Origin: CANGYM01 sp044235825 | GTDB lineage: Bacteria; Pseudomonadota; Alphaproteobacteria; JAJTHO01; CANGYM01 | Direction: 5' to 3' | DNA: 21,325 bases | Assembly: GCA_044235825.1 (NCBI GenBank) | Contig: JBIIHL010000024.1 | Location: 1 to 21,325 of the forward strand | Shown here: positions 7,513 through 14,966 of the stretch, piece after piece | Position numbering within the stretch: position 1 is the first letter of the stretch | Layout of the letters: each line of letters begins with the position of its first letter | Position numbers and translations under genes: made by a program | The notes under the pieces: model-generated | Told to the model about the DNA's origin: nothing | Databases searched by the model: none | What the model saw: the letters and a program-made list of their open reading frames with translations, nothing else

Positions 7513-7540
7513 GACAAAAAGGGACATGGAGACTTGCAAA

Positions 7541-7565
7541 AATCAATTTTCTCAAGATATTGATT
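7541..7565. promoter_or_regulatory. 7-bp inverted repeat AATCAAT/ATTGATT
   Basis: AATCAAT (7541-7547) faces ATTGATT (7559-7565) with an 11-base spacer. It lies between the other two dyads. A repeat of this size is not rare by chance in AT-rich DNA, so it is weak evidence of an operator on its own. Confidence 0.2.
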
Positions 7566-7585
7566 AATACTGGCATGGTTTGTAG

Positions 7586-7636
7586 AACGGTCGTATAAGT
7601 ACACCGTTTGTTGTCCGATGGCTAATTTAATAGAAT
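7586..7636 (+). promoter_or_regulatory. Candidate lux-box-like dyad and promoter of the luxR-type gene
   Basis: AACGGT (7586-7591) and ACCGTT (7603-7608) form a dyad with an 11-base spacer. Its right arm meets a -35-like TTGTTG (7608-7613), followed after 17 bases by TAGAAT (7631-7636), a good -10. Transcription would start near 7643, which puts the dyad centre near -46. This is close to the -42.5 geometry of activated LuxR-type promoters. It may be the binding site for the adjacent gene's product. The 6-bp arms alone are not statistically strong. Confidence 0.35.
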
Positions 7637-7661
7637 CTGCAATGAGGTTAGATTAAAACTT

Positions 7662-8402
7662 ATGGACTTAGCCAAAGATTTTTTATCCCAATGTTTTGCA
7701 ATAGGATCAATCTCGGATCTTAATAATCTTTTTTCTAACATATTGAAATGCAATACCATTGTTAGGTGGGTTTATGTCTATTTTCCTGATGGAGAAAACA
7801 ACCGCCCCTTATGCTACAGCAGCGATCCAGAAGAATGGCTCTTAGATTATTTTGAAAATCAGTTTCAAAATATCGATCCTATCTTACGAGACTATACCCA
7901 TACTCAAGGCCCTTGCCTTTGGTCGGATTTTTTAAAAAAAGATGAATGTTCTTTGGCACAAAAACGCTTTTTAAAAGAAATAAGGGATTTCCGTTTGGAT
8001 GAAGGGATTGCTGTTCCCATTTTTCCTCGCGGTAAAACGACAAGCGCCGCATTATTGATATTAATTCCCGAAAAAAATTGCGCTGATTATTATAAAGCTT
8101 TTGCGGACAATGAGAGAGGTTGTAACATTCTGGCCCATACCTATCACGCATTGGTTCAACAATTTCACCTCACCCAACCCAGACAAGATTATAATCCCCT
8201 AAGCCCGAGAGAACAGGAATGTTTGTCTTGGGTTGCCAAGGGAAAGACGGATTATGAAATTGCTCTTATTTTGGGGGGCCTTGCCAAGCCTACGGTCACA
8301 AACATCATCAACAGCGCCAAAGAAAAGCTGGATTGTTACAGCCGAACATCCGCCGCGATCAAAGCCATCAGAAATCATTATATCCCACTTTATGCGGATT
8401 AA
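7662..8402 (+). CDS. LuxR-type regulator with AHL-binding domain (apparent LuxR solo)
   Basis: The 246-residue protein has two domains: an N-terminal autoinducer-binding domain (about 15-165) and a C-terminal LuxR/GerE helix-turn-helix (about 178-240). The six residues conserved in acyl-homoserine-lactone receptors are present with exactly TraR spacing: W59, Y63, D72, P73, W87 and G115. The three conserved HTH residues also match: E184, L188 and G194. Ligand binding is therefore likely intact. The turn before the recognition helix (ILGGLAKPTV) looks one residue longer than the usual ILGxSERTV, with a proline at the helix start, so DNA specificity may differ. No luxI-like synthase occurs in the window. 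The gene is AT-rich compared with its neighbours. A GAGG 14 bases before the ATG is a poor ribosome binding site. Confidence 0.92.
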   Translation: MDLAKDFLSQCFAIGSISDLNNLFSNILKCNTIVRWVYVYFPDGENNRPLCYSSDPEEWLLDYFENQFQNIDPILRDYTHTQGPCLWSDFLKKDECSLAQKRFLKEIRDFRLDEGIAVPIFPRGKTTSAALLILIPEKNCADYYKAFADNERGCNILAHTYHALVQQFHLTQPRQDYNPLSPREQECLSWVAKGKTDYEIALILGGLAKPTVTNIINSAKEKLDCYSRTSAAIKAIRNHYIPLYAD

Positions 8403-8591
8403 AGAAGATTTGAAAAAACATCCTTGTTTTATTTTATTGGTCAATATCTTAACGGGTGAATCGTGAGATTTAATTAGATAAATTCTTAATATCCTTTTTT
8501 CAATTTATGATGTCAATAAACAAAAAGAAAATTTACAGACCTTTCCTTTTGGGTTTTCCTACGGGCGTAATCAGAAACCTGAGGCATAATC

Positions 8592-9188
8592 ATGAAAAAC
8601 ACGACATCTTTTTTGTTAAAACAAGATAACACGCTGCAAAAACGCAGTTGGCATGATTTCCCTTTTAAGAAAAAAAGCCCCCCAAAACCGCTTCATCTGT
8701 TGGATTATGGTTTTTTCTTATTTAATACATCCCTTAAAAATCTTGATTTTTCAAAACTGAATGTGGACTTAGCGTCTTATGATTCTGGATATGAAAAAAC
8801 CATTCGCAATGAATTAACAGAAATTCTCTATACCCTTGACGATAGCCTCGAAAACCTTTGTGGAAAACATTTTGACGTGATTTGTAAAACGTTTGCGCTC
8901 GAATCAATGCTTCTTTCCCCTGAATTTTATCAAAAAATCCTTTTTGATCAGAGTGCACTGGATCTTAAAAATTTAATTATTCCCATATTAGAGGCTCTGT
9001 ATTCATCCGTACACTTGTTGGTATTGATGGAAAATCAAACGAATAAGACACATGTTCATTCCCTATTAAAGCAGATCAATACATTGTTGTGCAGTCATCC
9101 ATGGGAAAGTTTTGATGAATCTCAGGCCATTACTCTGTGCATCGGCCAGACTATAACGCCAAGCTTGGGTCAAAAAGTGTCTCTTTGA
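8592..9188 (+). CDS. Hypothetical protein, 198 residues, no family recognised
   Basis: I do not recognise this protein. It begins at ATG with GAGG (8583-8586 region) at a suitable distance. The N-terminal 40 residues are basic (KKKSPPKP), and the rest reads as mostly helical with hydrophobic stretches such as LIIPILEALYSSVHLLVLM that are too broken by charges to be clear membrane segments. There is no signal peptide, no obvious catalytic motif, and no likeness to an AHL synthase. It is AT-rich like the luxR-type gene upstream, lies in the same orientation after a 189-base gap, and may be under its control. Its stop codon lies inside the -35 box of the trp promoter. Coding status rests on length, start signal and ordered protein-like composition. 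Confidence 0.7.
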   Translation: MKNTTSFLLKQDNTLQKRSWHDFPFKKKSPPKPLHLLDYGFFLFNTSLKNLDFSKLNVDLASYDSGYEKTIRNELTEILYTLDDSLENLCGKHFDVICKTFALESMLLSPEFYQKILFDQSALDLKNLIIPILEALYSSVHLLVLMENQTNKTHVHSLLKQINTLLCSHPWESFDESQAITLCIGQTITPSLGQKVSL

Positions 9189-9213
9189 CATTTCGGGGGC
9201 ATATCCTTATAGT
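9185..9213 (+). promoter_or_regulatory. Strong sigma-70-type promoter of the trpBA-accD-plsY-dprA cluster
   Basis: TTGACA (9185-9190) and TATAGT (9208-9213) are separated by exactly 17 bases, with 11 of 12 consensus positions matched. Transcription should begin near 9220, leaving about 30 bases of leader before the trpB ATG. That is too short for a classical trp leader peptide and attenuator. The -35 box contains the stop codon of the upstream gene. Confidence 0.82.
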
Positions 9214-9251
9214 GCGACCGATGCAGTGATTTTTGGTGTTTGATAAAAGAC

Positions 9252-10430
9252 ATGGTCCAGCGCACGTTTGGCCCTTACGGTGGTCAGTTTATTTCCGAGC
9301 TTTTGATGCCTCTGATTCACGAGGTCGATGCGGCCTATGCGAAGGTCAAGGATGATGATGAGTTTCAAAGCCAGCTCAGTCTGTTGTTTCGTGACTATGT
9401 GGGGCGGCCCAGCCCATTGTGGCATGCCAAACGCATCACCGATGATCTGGGCGGGGCGCAGGTTTATTTTAAACGGGACGAATTGAATCACACCGGCGCC
9501 CACAAAATCAACAACTGCTTGGGCCAAATCCTGCTGGCCCAGCGCATGGGCAAGCGCCGCATTATTGCGGAAACAGGGGCGGGCCAGCACGGCGTGGCCA
9601 CGGCCACGGTGTGCGCGTTGTTTCATGTGCCCTGCACCATTTATATGGGTGCGAAGGATGTGGCCCGCCAGCGGCCCAACATCATGCGTATGACGCTGTT
9701 GGGGGCGGAGATTAAGCCCGTGGAAACGGGCAACAAAACCCTGAAAGACGCCATGAATGAAGCCCTGCGAGATTGGGCCGAACATGCCGAGGATACGTAT
9801 TACCTGATCGGCACAGCCGCGGGGCCCCATCCCTATCCCACCATGGTGCGGGATTTTCAGTCTGTGATTGGGCGCGAACTGCGCTGGCAGGCCATGGAAC
9901 ATCTGGGGCGTTTGCCGGATCATCTGGTGGCCTGTTTGGGCGGGGGATCCAACGCGCTGGGATTGTTTCATCCCTTTTTGGATGACCCTGTGGCCATGTA
10001 TGGGGTGGAGGCGGGCGGTGCCGGCATAGACACAGACCAGCATGCCGCATCCCTGACCATGGGGATGCCCGGGATTTTGCATGGGAACATGACGTATTTG
10101 TTGCAGGATGATCAGGGACAAATCAAAAACGCCCATTCCATTGCCGCGGGGCTCGATTATCCAGGGATTGGGCCTGAACATGCCCATTTGAAAGACACAG
10201 GGCGCGTTCGCTATGTCACAGCCACGGATACAGAGGCCCTGACGGCGTTCCAGTATTGCGCCAGAATGGAGGGGATTTTGCCCGCGCTAGAGCCCGCCCA
10301 TGCCATCGCCTTTGTGCAGAAACTGGCCCCCACGCTGCCCAAGGACGATATTCTGGTGATGAACCTGTGTGGTCGGGGCGATAAAGACCTTTTGACCATT
10401 GCCGATGCCTTGGGGATGGATTTGTCATGA
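9252..10430 (+). CDS. trpB: Tryptophan synthase beta chain
   Basis: TrpB condenses indole with L-serine to tryptophan using pyridoxal phosphate and receives indole from TrpA. The 392-residue protein has FGPYGGQF near the start, NHTGAHKINN with the cofactor lysine K85, AETGAGQHG with the catalytic E107, and the phosphate loop GGGSN. The C-terminal motif reads NLCGRGDKD: the serine that contacts the cofactor ring nitrogen (S377 in Salmonella) is Cys373 here. A TTG at 9240 could add four residues, but neither start has a clear ribosome binding site. The stop overlaps the trpA ATG. The gene is first in its operon; trpF, its usual alphaproteobacterial upstream partner, is absent. Confidence 0.97.
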   Translation: MVQRTFGPYGGQFISELLMPLIHEVDAAYAKVKDDDEFQSQLSLLFRDYVGRPSPLWHAKRITDDLGGAQVYFKRDELNHTGAHKINNCLGQILLAQRMGKRRIIAETGAGQHGVATATVCALFHVPCTIYMGAKDVARQRPNIMRMTLLGAEIKPVETGNKTLKDAMNEALRDWAEHAEDTYYLIGTAAGPHPYPTMVRDFQSVIGRELRWQAMEHLGRLPDHLVACLGGGSNALGLFHPFLDDPVAMYGVEAGGAGIDTDQHAASLTMGMPGILHGNMTYLLQDDQGQIKNAHSIAAGLDYPGIGPEHAHLKDTGRVRYVTATDTEALTAFQYCARMEGILPALEPAHAIAFVQKLAPTLPKDDILVMNLCGRGDKDLLTIADALGMDLS

Positions 10431-11236
10431 ACCGTATTCCTGAAACCTTTGCCCGTTTGAAACGGGAAAACCGCGCGGCCTTTATTCCCTATCTGATGGT
10501 GGGGGATCCTGATTTGGCCACAACAGAGCGTTTGCTGTGTGCGTTGGCCGATTTGGGGTGTGATGCCGTTGAATTGGGCCTGCCGTTTTCTGATCCTGTG
10601 GCCGATGGTCCCGTGATTCAGGCGGCGGCCTTGCGGGCGCTGAAAAACCCGCCGTCTTTTGCGGATATTTTCGCCATGATTCGCAGGGTCCGGCAAAAAT
10701 ACGCCCACATTCCCCTCGTCTTTATGGGATACGCCAACCCTGTTTACCGTTATGGCACAGAGATGTTCTGCAACGAAGCCAGCCATGCGGGCATTGACGC
10801 CCTGCTGTTGGTGGATGTGCCGATGGAGGAAAAAGAGGCCTTTACCCATCCCGCCCTGCCCCTGATTCCCCTGATCACCCCCTTAACCCCCAAGGACCGT
10901 CAGGCGGCCATTTTGGCATCCTGTGACCCCAACAGCTTTGTATATCTGGTGGGGCGTGTGGGGATTACGGGAAAGGCCACATCTTTAACCGAAACATTAA
11001 AAGATTTATATAAAAATATAAAAAAACAATCCTCTGTTCCTGTTGTCTTAGGGTTTGGCATTAAAAATGCCCATCAGGTGGCACAATTTTCTGAATTCGT
11101 CGATGGGGTGGTGATGGGATCGGCATTTGTTGATCTTTGCCAGCACACCCAGCCCCTTTTTATGGGGGATGCTCTGCATCCAGACGTGGCATCCTTTGTT
11201 TCCGCGTGCTGCCAATCTACACGAACTTCCCACTAA
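10427..11236 (+). CDS. trpA: Tryptophan synthase alpha chain
   Basis: TrpA cleaves indole-3-glycerol phosphate to indole and glyceraldehyde-3-phosphate and channels indole to TrpB. The 269-residue protein is full length. The catalytic residues E49 (VELGLPFSD) and D60 (DPVADGP) fall at the same numbers as in Salmonella TrpA. YLVGRVGITG corresponds to the loop that closes over the active site, and GFGIKNAHQV and VVMGSAFV form the phosphate-binding end. It starts in an ATGA overlap with trpB, consistent with equal translation of the two subunits. The 3' third is AT-rich (13 of 60 bases G or C in 10981-11040) compared with the 5' part. Confidence 0.97.
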   Translation: MNRIPETFARLKRENRAAFIPYLMVGDPDLATTERLLCALADLGCDAVELGLPFSDPVADGPVIQAAALRALKNPPSFADIFAMIRRVRQKYAHIPLVFMGYANPVYRYGTEMFCNEASHAGIDALLLVDVPMEEKEAFTHPALPLIPLITPLTPKDRQAAILASCDPNSFVYLVGRVGITGKATSLTETLKDLYKNIKKQSSVPVVLGFGIKNAHQVAQFSEFVDGVVMGSAFVDLCQHTQPLFMGDALHPDVASFVSACCQSTRTSH

Positions 11237-11249
11237 AAAGGATACTATA

Positions 11250-12197
11250 ATGAGCTGGTTAACACGATTTGTTCGCCCAAAAATTCAAGCCATCGTCCAG
11301 CCCAAAAAAGAGTTGCCGGACAACCTATGGCACCAATGCCGCGCCTGTGAAAAGTTGGTGTATGTCAAAGAATGGACAGCCAATCACAACGTTTGCCATT
11401 ACTGTGGACACCATGGGCGCATGACGCCGGATATGCGGTTTTCTTTGCTGTTTGGCCAGCGGTATGAACTGCTGAAAATCAAAAAAGTCCCCTATGACCC
11501 GTTAAAGTTTAAGGATACCAAAAAATACACAGACCGCCTGAAAGACGCGCAGACACAGCAGGGAACTGCGGATGGGGTTCAAGTGGCCATCGGCACCATC
11601 GGGGGACAAGATTTGGTGGTGGCGGCCTTTAATTTCTTTTTTATGGGCGGATCCATGGGCATTGCCGCGGGGGAGGCCTTGGTTCAGGCCGCAGAATATG
11701 CGGTGCAACACAAAAAACCCCTTTTGGTGATTCCCTCCTCCGGCGGGGCCCGTATGCAAGAGGGCATGTTTTCCCTGATGCAAATGGCCCGCACCACCGC
11801 CGCCATCCAGCGGTTAAAAGACGCAGGGTTGCCGTATCTGGTCCTGTTGACGGACCCCACAACGGGGGGGGTGACGGCATCCTTTGCCATGATTGGGGAC
11901 ATTACGTTGGCCGAGCCCAAGGCCATCATCGGCTTTGCCGGTGCCCGCGTGATTAAGGAAACCATCCGCGAACACCTGCCCGATGAATTTCAAACCGCCG
12001 AATACCTGATGGATCACGGCATGGTGGATCGCATTGTGCCGCGCCATGAACTGAGGGCCGAGCTGGGCACCCTGCTGGACCTGCTGATGAACACAAAACG
12101 CACTCAGGATCAACGCACGATAACCTCTGTGCCCCAGCCCTCTGAAAAGGTGTTGAAGGTCGTCAAGTCCCAGAAAACCTTGGCGTTACCGCTGTAG
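11250..12197 (+). CDS. accD: Acetyl-CoA carboxylase carboxyltransferase subunit beta
   Basis: AccD pairs with AccA to move the carboxyl group from biotin to acetyl-CoA, making malonyl-CoA for fatty acid synthesis. The 315-residue protein opens with MSWLTRFVRPKIQ, the alphaproteobacterial form, then a four-cysteine zinc ribbon (C30, C33, C49, C52). The crotonase-like core shows GGSMGIAAGEA, PSSGGARMQEG and TTGGVTASFAMIGD. The frame extends upstream over trpA, but the start at 11250 has AAAAGGAT at good distance and gives the family N-terminus. It follows trpA by 13 bases. The commonly linked folC is not present. Confidence 0.97.
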   Translation: MSWLTRFVRPKIQAIVQPKKELPDNLWHQCRACEKLVYVKEWTANHNVCHYCGHHGRMTPDMRFSLLFGQRYELLKIKKVPYDPLKFKDTKKYTDRLKDAQTQQGTADGVQVAIGTIGGQDLVVAAFNFFFMGGSMGIAAGEALVQAAEYAVQHKKPLLVIPSSGGARMQEGMFSLMQMARTTAAIQRLKDAGLPYLVLLTDPTTGGVTASFAMIGDITLAEPKAIIGFAGARVIKETIREHLPDEFQTAEYLMDHGMVDRIVPRHELRAELGTLLDLLMNTKRTQDQRTITSVPQPSEKVLKVVKSQKTLALPL

Positions 12198-12201
12198 TGG
12201 C

Positions 12202-12786
12202 ATGATCGGGCTGGCGTTTTTCTGTTATCTGTTGGGGTCTGTGCCTTTTGGACTGATCCTAACGCGCCTGGCGGGGTTGGGGGATGTGCGGGCCATCGGG
12301 TCCGGCAACATCGGGGCCACCAACGTTTTGCGCACGGGAAACAAAGGCCTCGCCGCCCTGACCCTGGTTTTCGATATGGCCAAGGCCATGGTTCCCATCA
12401 TGCTGCTGGCGGATCATCCAGAATGGCAGCCATGGCTGGGACTGTGTATTGTTTTGGGGCATTGTTTTCCCGTGTTTTTGAAATTTCGGGGCGGCAAGGG
12501 TGTGGCCACGGCCCTGGGCGTTTATGCGGGCATCAGTTTGATTTTGGGGGGCTGTTTTGCCGTTGTGTGGTTGGGGATGGCGTTTGTGTTTCGCTATTCC
12601 TCCTTGGCGGCGTTGGCGGCGGTGGTGGTGATGCCGGTGGTGTTTGGGATGCTCATGGGCTGGGGCGGGATTGTGCCGCTGGTGGCCATGTCTGCACTGG
12701 TGGTGTGGCGTCATCGGGATAACATCCGGCGCCTGCGGCAGGGCCAAGAATCCCGCATTGCCTTTACGAAGGGGTCCCCATCATGA
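12202..12786 (+). CDS. plsY: Acyl-phosphate:glycerol-3-phosphate acyltransferase
   Basis: PlsY is an integral inner-membrane enzyme that moves an acyl group from acyl-phosphate to glycerol-3-phosphate, the first step of phospholipid synthesis. The 194-residue protein is hydrophobic throughout and carries the three family motifs: GSVPFG (12-17), GSGNIGATNVLR (33-44) and GHCFPVFLKFRGGKGVAT (86-103). It begins 4 bases after the accD stop, with little ribosome binding site, and ends in an ATGA overlap with dprA. Following accD, it links malonyl-CoA supply with membrane lipid synthesis. Confidence 0.96.
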   Translation: MIGLAFFCYLLGSVPFGLILTRLAGLGDVRAIGSGNIGATNVLRTGNKGLAALTLVFDMAKAMVPIMLLADHPEWQPWLGLCIVLGHCFPVFLKFRGGKGVATALGVYAGISLILGGCFAVVWLGMAFVFRYSSLAALAAVVVMPVVFGMLMGWGGIVPLVAMSALVVWRHRDNIRRLRQGQESRIAFTKGSPS

Positions 12787-13925
12787 AGCTGATGGATAGC
12801 GTTTCGCCGGATGAAAAAACCGCGTGGCTGCGGTTGTTTATGACGGAAAATGTGGGGCCAGCCACGTTTTTTCAGTTGATTGGTCGTCATGGCACGGCGG
12901 AAAAGGCCCTGTTGGCTCTGCCCGATTATGCCAAACGGGGGGGGCGGAAAAAACCCCTGTTGATTCCGGCTGTGGGGGATGTGACCAAACAAATGGACCT
13001 GTGCCATGCCACGGGGGCCCAGGTGATTTTGTATAACGAACACGCCTTTCCGGCGGCGCTGCGGGATATTGCGGATTGTCCCCCGCTGTTGTTTTTGCGG
13101 GGACAGGCGTCCCTGTTCAACAAAACGGCCATTGCCATTGTGGGCACGCGGCGGGCGTCCTTGAACAATATGAATTACACGCGCCTGCTGGCGCAAAATC
13201 TGGGAAAGGCGGGATACCCCATTATTTCCGGTTTGGCCTTGGGCATTGATGGGGCCGCGCACGAGGGGGCCTTGGACACAGGCACCTTGGCCGTTTTGCC
13301 CGGGGGATTGGATTACATTTACCCGCCCAAGCACACGCCCCTGTTTCAGCAAATTGGGGAAAGGGGATTGCTGGTTAGCGAGCGCCCCTTTGGATCGCCC
13401 GTGTATGCCCATGATTTTCCGCGGCGCAATCGCATTGTGGCGGGGCTGTCTTCGGCCGTGATTGTGGTGGAGGCCACCGAGGGTTCAGGGTCCCTGATCA
13501 CCGCCCGCATGGCCAAGGCCCAAGATCGTTTGGTGTTTGCCGTGCCCGGGTCCCCCAGTGATCCCCGCGCCGCCGGCACCAACAGTTTGATCAAACAGGG
13601 CGCCCATCTGGTCACAGGCCCCGAAGATGTCATTGCCGTTTTGGAATCCCAAAGCATCCAAACCCCGTTGTTGCAGGATCAAAACACCGACGATCCGTGG
13701 GATATCTGGCAAACCATGAAACACGTCCGCACCGAAGACATGGACGCCGCCCGCCATGACGTTCTGGCCATGCTGGACACCACCCCCATCGGCGTGGATC
13801 AGTTGATTCGGGCGTTGGGTTTGCCGTCCCCCTTGGTGCATTGCCTGTTGCTGGAATTGCAACTGGCGGGACGATTGCAGCGCTATCCGGGGAACAAGGT
13901 CTGTTTGGGTGGGGAGGGGGTGTAA
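12783..13925 (+). CDS. dprA: DNA processing protein DprA
   Basis: DprA binds incoming single-stranded DNA and loads RecA during natural transformation; it is widespread even where competence is unproven. The 380-residue protein has a short N-terminal helical domain, then the Rossmann-like core with AIVGTRRAS (117-125), SGLALGIDGAAHEGAL (149-164), DFPRRNRIVAGLS (211-223), EGSGSLITA and VPGSPSDPRAAGTN. A C-terminal winged-helix domain (about 310-375) follows. It overlaps plsY by 4 bases, and plsY-dprA is a common alphaproteobacterial pair. The gene converges on yejE with a 15-base gap and no clear terminator. A G8 run lies at 12937-12944. Confidence 0.96.
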   Translation: MKLMDSVSPDEKTAWLRLFMTENVGPATFFQLIGRHGTAEKALLALPDYAKRGGRKKPLLIPAVGDVTKQMDLCHATGAQVILYNEHAFPAALRDIADCPPLLFLRGQASLFNKTAIAIVGTRRASLNNMNYTRLLAQNLGKAGYPIISGLALGIDGAAHEGALDTGTLAVLPGGLDYIYPPKHTPLFQQIGERGLLVSERPFGSPVYAHDFPRRNRIVAGLSSAVIVVEATEGSGSLITARMAKAQDRLVFAVPGSPSDPRAAGTNSLIKQGAHLVTGPEDVIAVLESQSIQTPLLQDQNTDDPWDIWQTMKHVRTEDMDAARHDVLAMLDTTPIGVDQLIRALGLPSPLVHCLLLELQLAGRLQRYPGNKVCLGGEGV

Positions 13926-13940
13926 AGCCCCTCCCGTTTC

Positions 13941-14966
13941 CTACCCCTCCTCGGGGTTACAGGCCCGCCGCAGGCCGTCGCCCACGAAAATCAGCAACGA
14001 CAACAGGGCGGCCATGGACACAAAGGCCGACAGGGCCAGCCATGGGGCCTGTAGGTTGTTTTTGCCCTGCAGGATCATCTCGCCCAAGGATGGGGACCCG
14101 GGGGGCAATCCAAAGCCCAGCAAATCCAAAACCGCCAACGTTTCAATGGCACCCGTCATCTGAAACGGCAAAAACGTAAAGGCCGCCACCAGTGCGTTGG
14201 GTAACACGTGGGAAAACAAAATGTTCAGCGGCGCATGCCCCTGCGTCACGGCGGCCACGATATAGGGTTGCTTGCGGACCTTCAGACACTCCGCCCGCAC
14301 CACAGACACCAGCGCCATCCATTTAAACAACAGCATAATCAACAAAATCCACCCAAACGACGGCACCACCAGCCCCGACAAAATGATCAAAATATACAAA
14401 ATCGGCAAACTGGACCAAATTTCAATCATCCGCTGCAGGGTCATATCCACCGCGCCCCCAAAGTACCCTTGGATGCCGCCCAAAACAATGCCCACCGCAC
14501 TGCTGATGGCCGTTAAGGTCAGGGCAAAAACCAGCGCCATCTGCATCCCATACAGCAACCGCGCCAGAACATCCCGCCCCTGATCATCGGTGCCCAGCAG
14601 GTGGCGGGCGCTGGGGGGTGCCGGCACGGGTTCCCTCAGGTCCATATCCAGCGTGTTATAGGAAAAGGGAACCAGCGGCCACACCATCCACCCCCCGCCA
14701 TCATGAATCAATGTTTGCACAAAGGGATCATGGAAATCCGCGGGCGTTTCAAAGGTCCCCCCCAAATCCTTTTCGGTGTAGGACACCATCAGGGGAAACA
14801 TCACGCGGCCCTGATGCTGCATCACCAGTGGCCTATCATTGGCGATGATATTCGCCCCCAAGGAAAGCAAAATCAACACACACAGCAACCGCCCCGACCA
14901 CAACGCCAGACGATTCCGGCGAAAGGCCCCATAATACAGCGAAAAAAGGGTTTTTGGGGGGGTCAT
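13941..14966 (-). CDS. yejE: Peptide ABC transporter permease, YejE type
   Basis: The 341-residue inner-membrane permease belongs to the OppC/DppC group. An N-terminal membrane segment (about 24-42) is followed by a long periplasmic part and GTDDQGRDVLARLLYG (125-140), the family's hallmark before the transport domain. About five further membrane segments follow. The ATPase-coupling EAA-like loop reads AAVTQGHAPLNILFSHVLPNA. The long periplasmic insertion is typical of YejE, part of the YejABEF importer for peptides such as microcin C. It starts in an ATGA overlap with yejB. No binding-protein or ATPase gene lies beside it. Confidence 0.9.
   Translation of the reverse strand: MTPPKTLFSLYYGAFRRNRLALWSGRLLCVLILLSLGANIIANDRPLVMQHQGRVMFPLMVSYTEKDLGGTFETPADFHDPFVQTLIHDGGGWMVWPLVPFSYNTLDMDLREPVPAPPSARHLLGTDDQGRDVLARLLYGMQMALVFALTLTAISSAVGIVLGGIQGYFGGAVDMTLQRMIEIWSSLPILYILIILSGLVVPSFGWILLIMLLFKWMALVSVVRAECLKVRKQPYIVAAVTQGHAPLNILFSHVLPNALVAAFTFLPFQMTGAIETLAVLDLLGFGLPPGSPSLGEMILQGKNNLQAPWLALSAFVSMAALLSLLIFVGDGLRRACNPEEG

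Noticed and set aside
7511..7516. TTGACA as a promoter for the luxR-type gene
   Set aside because: The matching -10 position reads TTGCAA, a poor fit; the TTGTTG/TAGAAT pair downstream is better.
7571..7585. Sigma-54-like TGGCAT element before the luxR-type gene
   Set aside because: The -12 half lacks the required GC at the right spacing.
8592..9188. Possibility that the unknown gene is the missing AHL synthase
   Set aside because: It lacks the conserved Arg/Asp/Glu pattern and overall shape of LuxI proteins.
9207..10187. Long open frame on the minus strand opposite trpB
   Set aside because: It mirrors the codon bias of trpB, has no recognisable domain and no start signals. Similar shadows oppose rsmI, trpA, dprA, yejB and ligA.
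11246..11251. TATAAT as an internal accD promoter
   Set aside because: It overlaps the accD start codon and has no -35, so it cannot serve accD.
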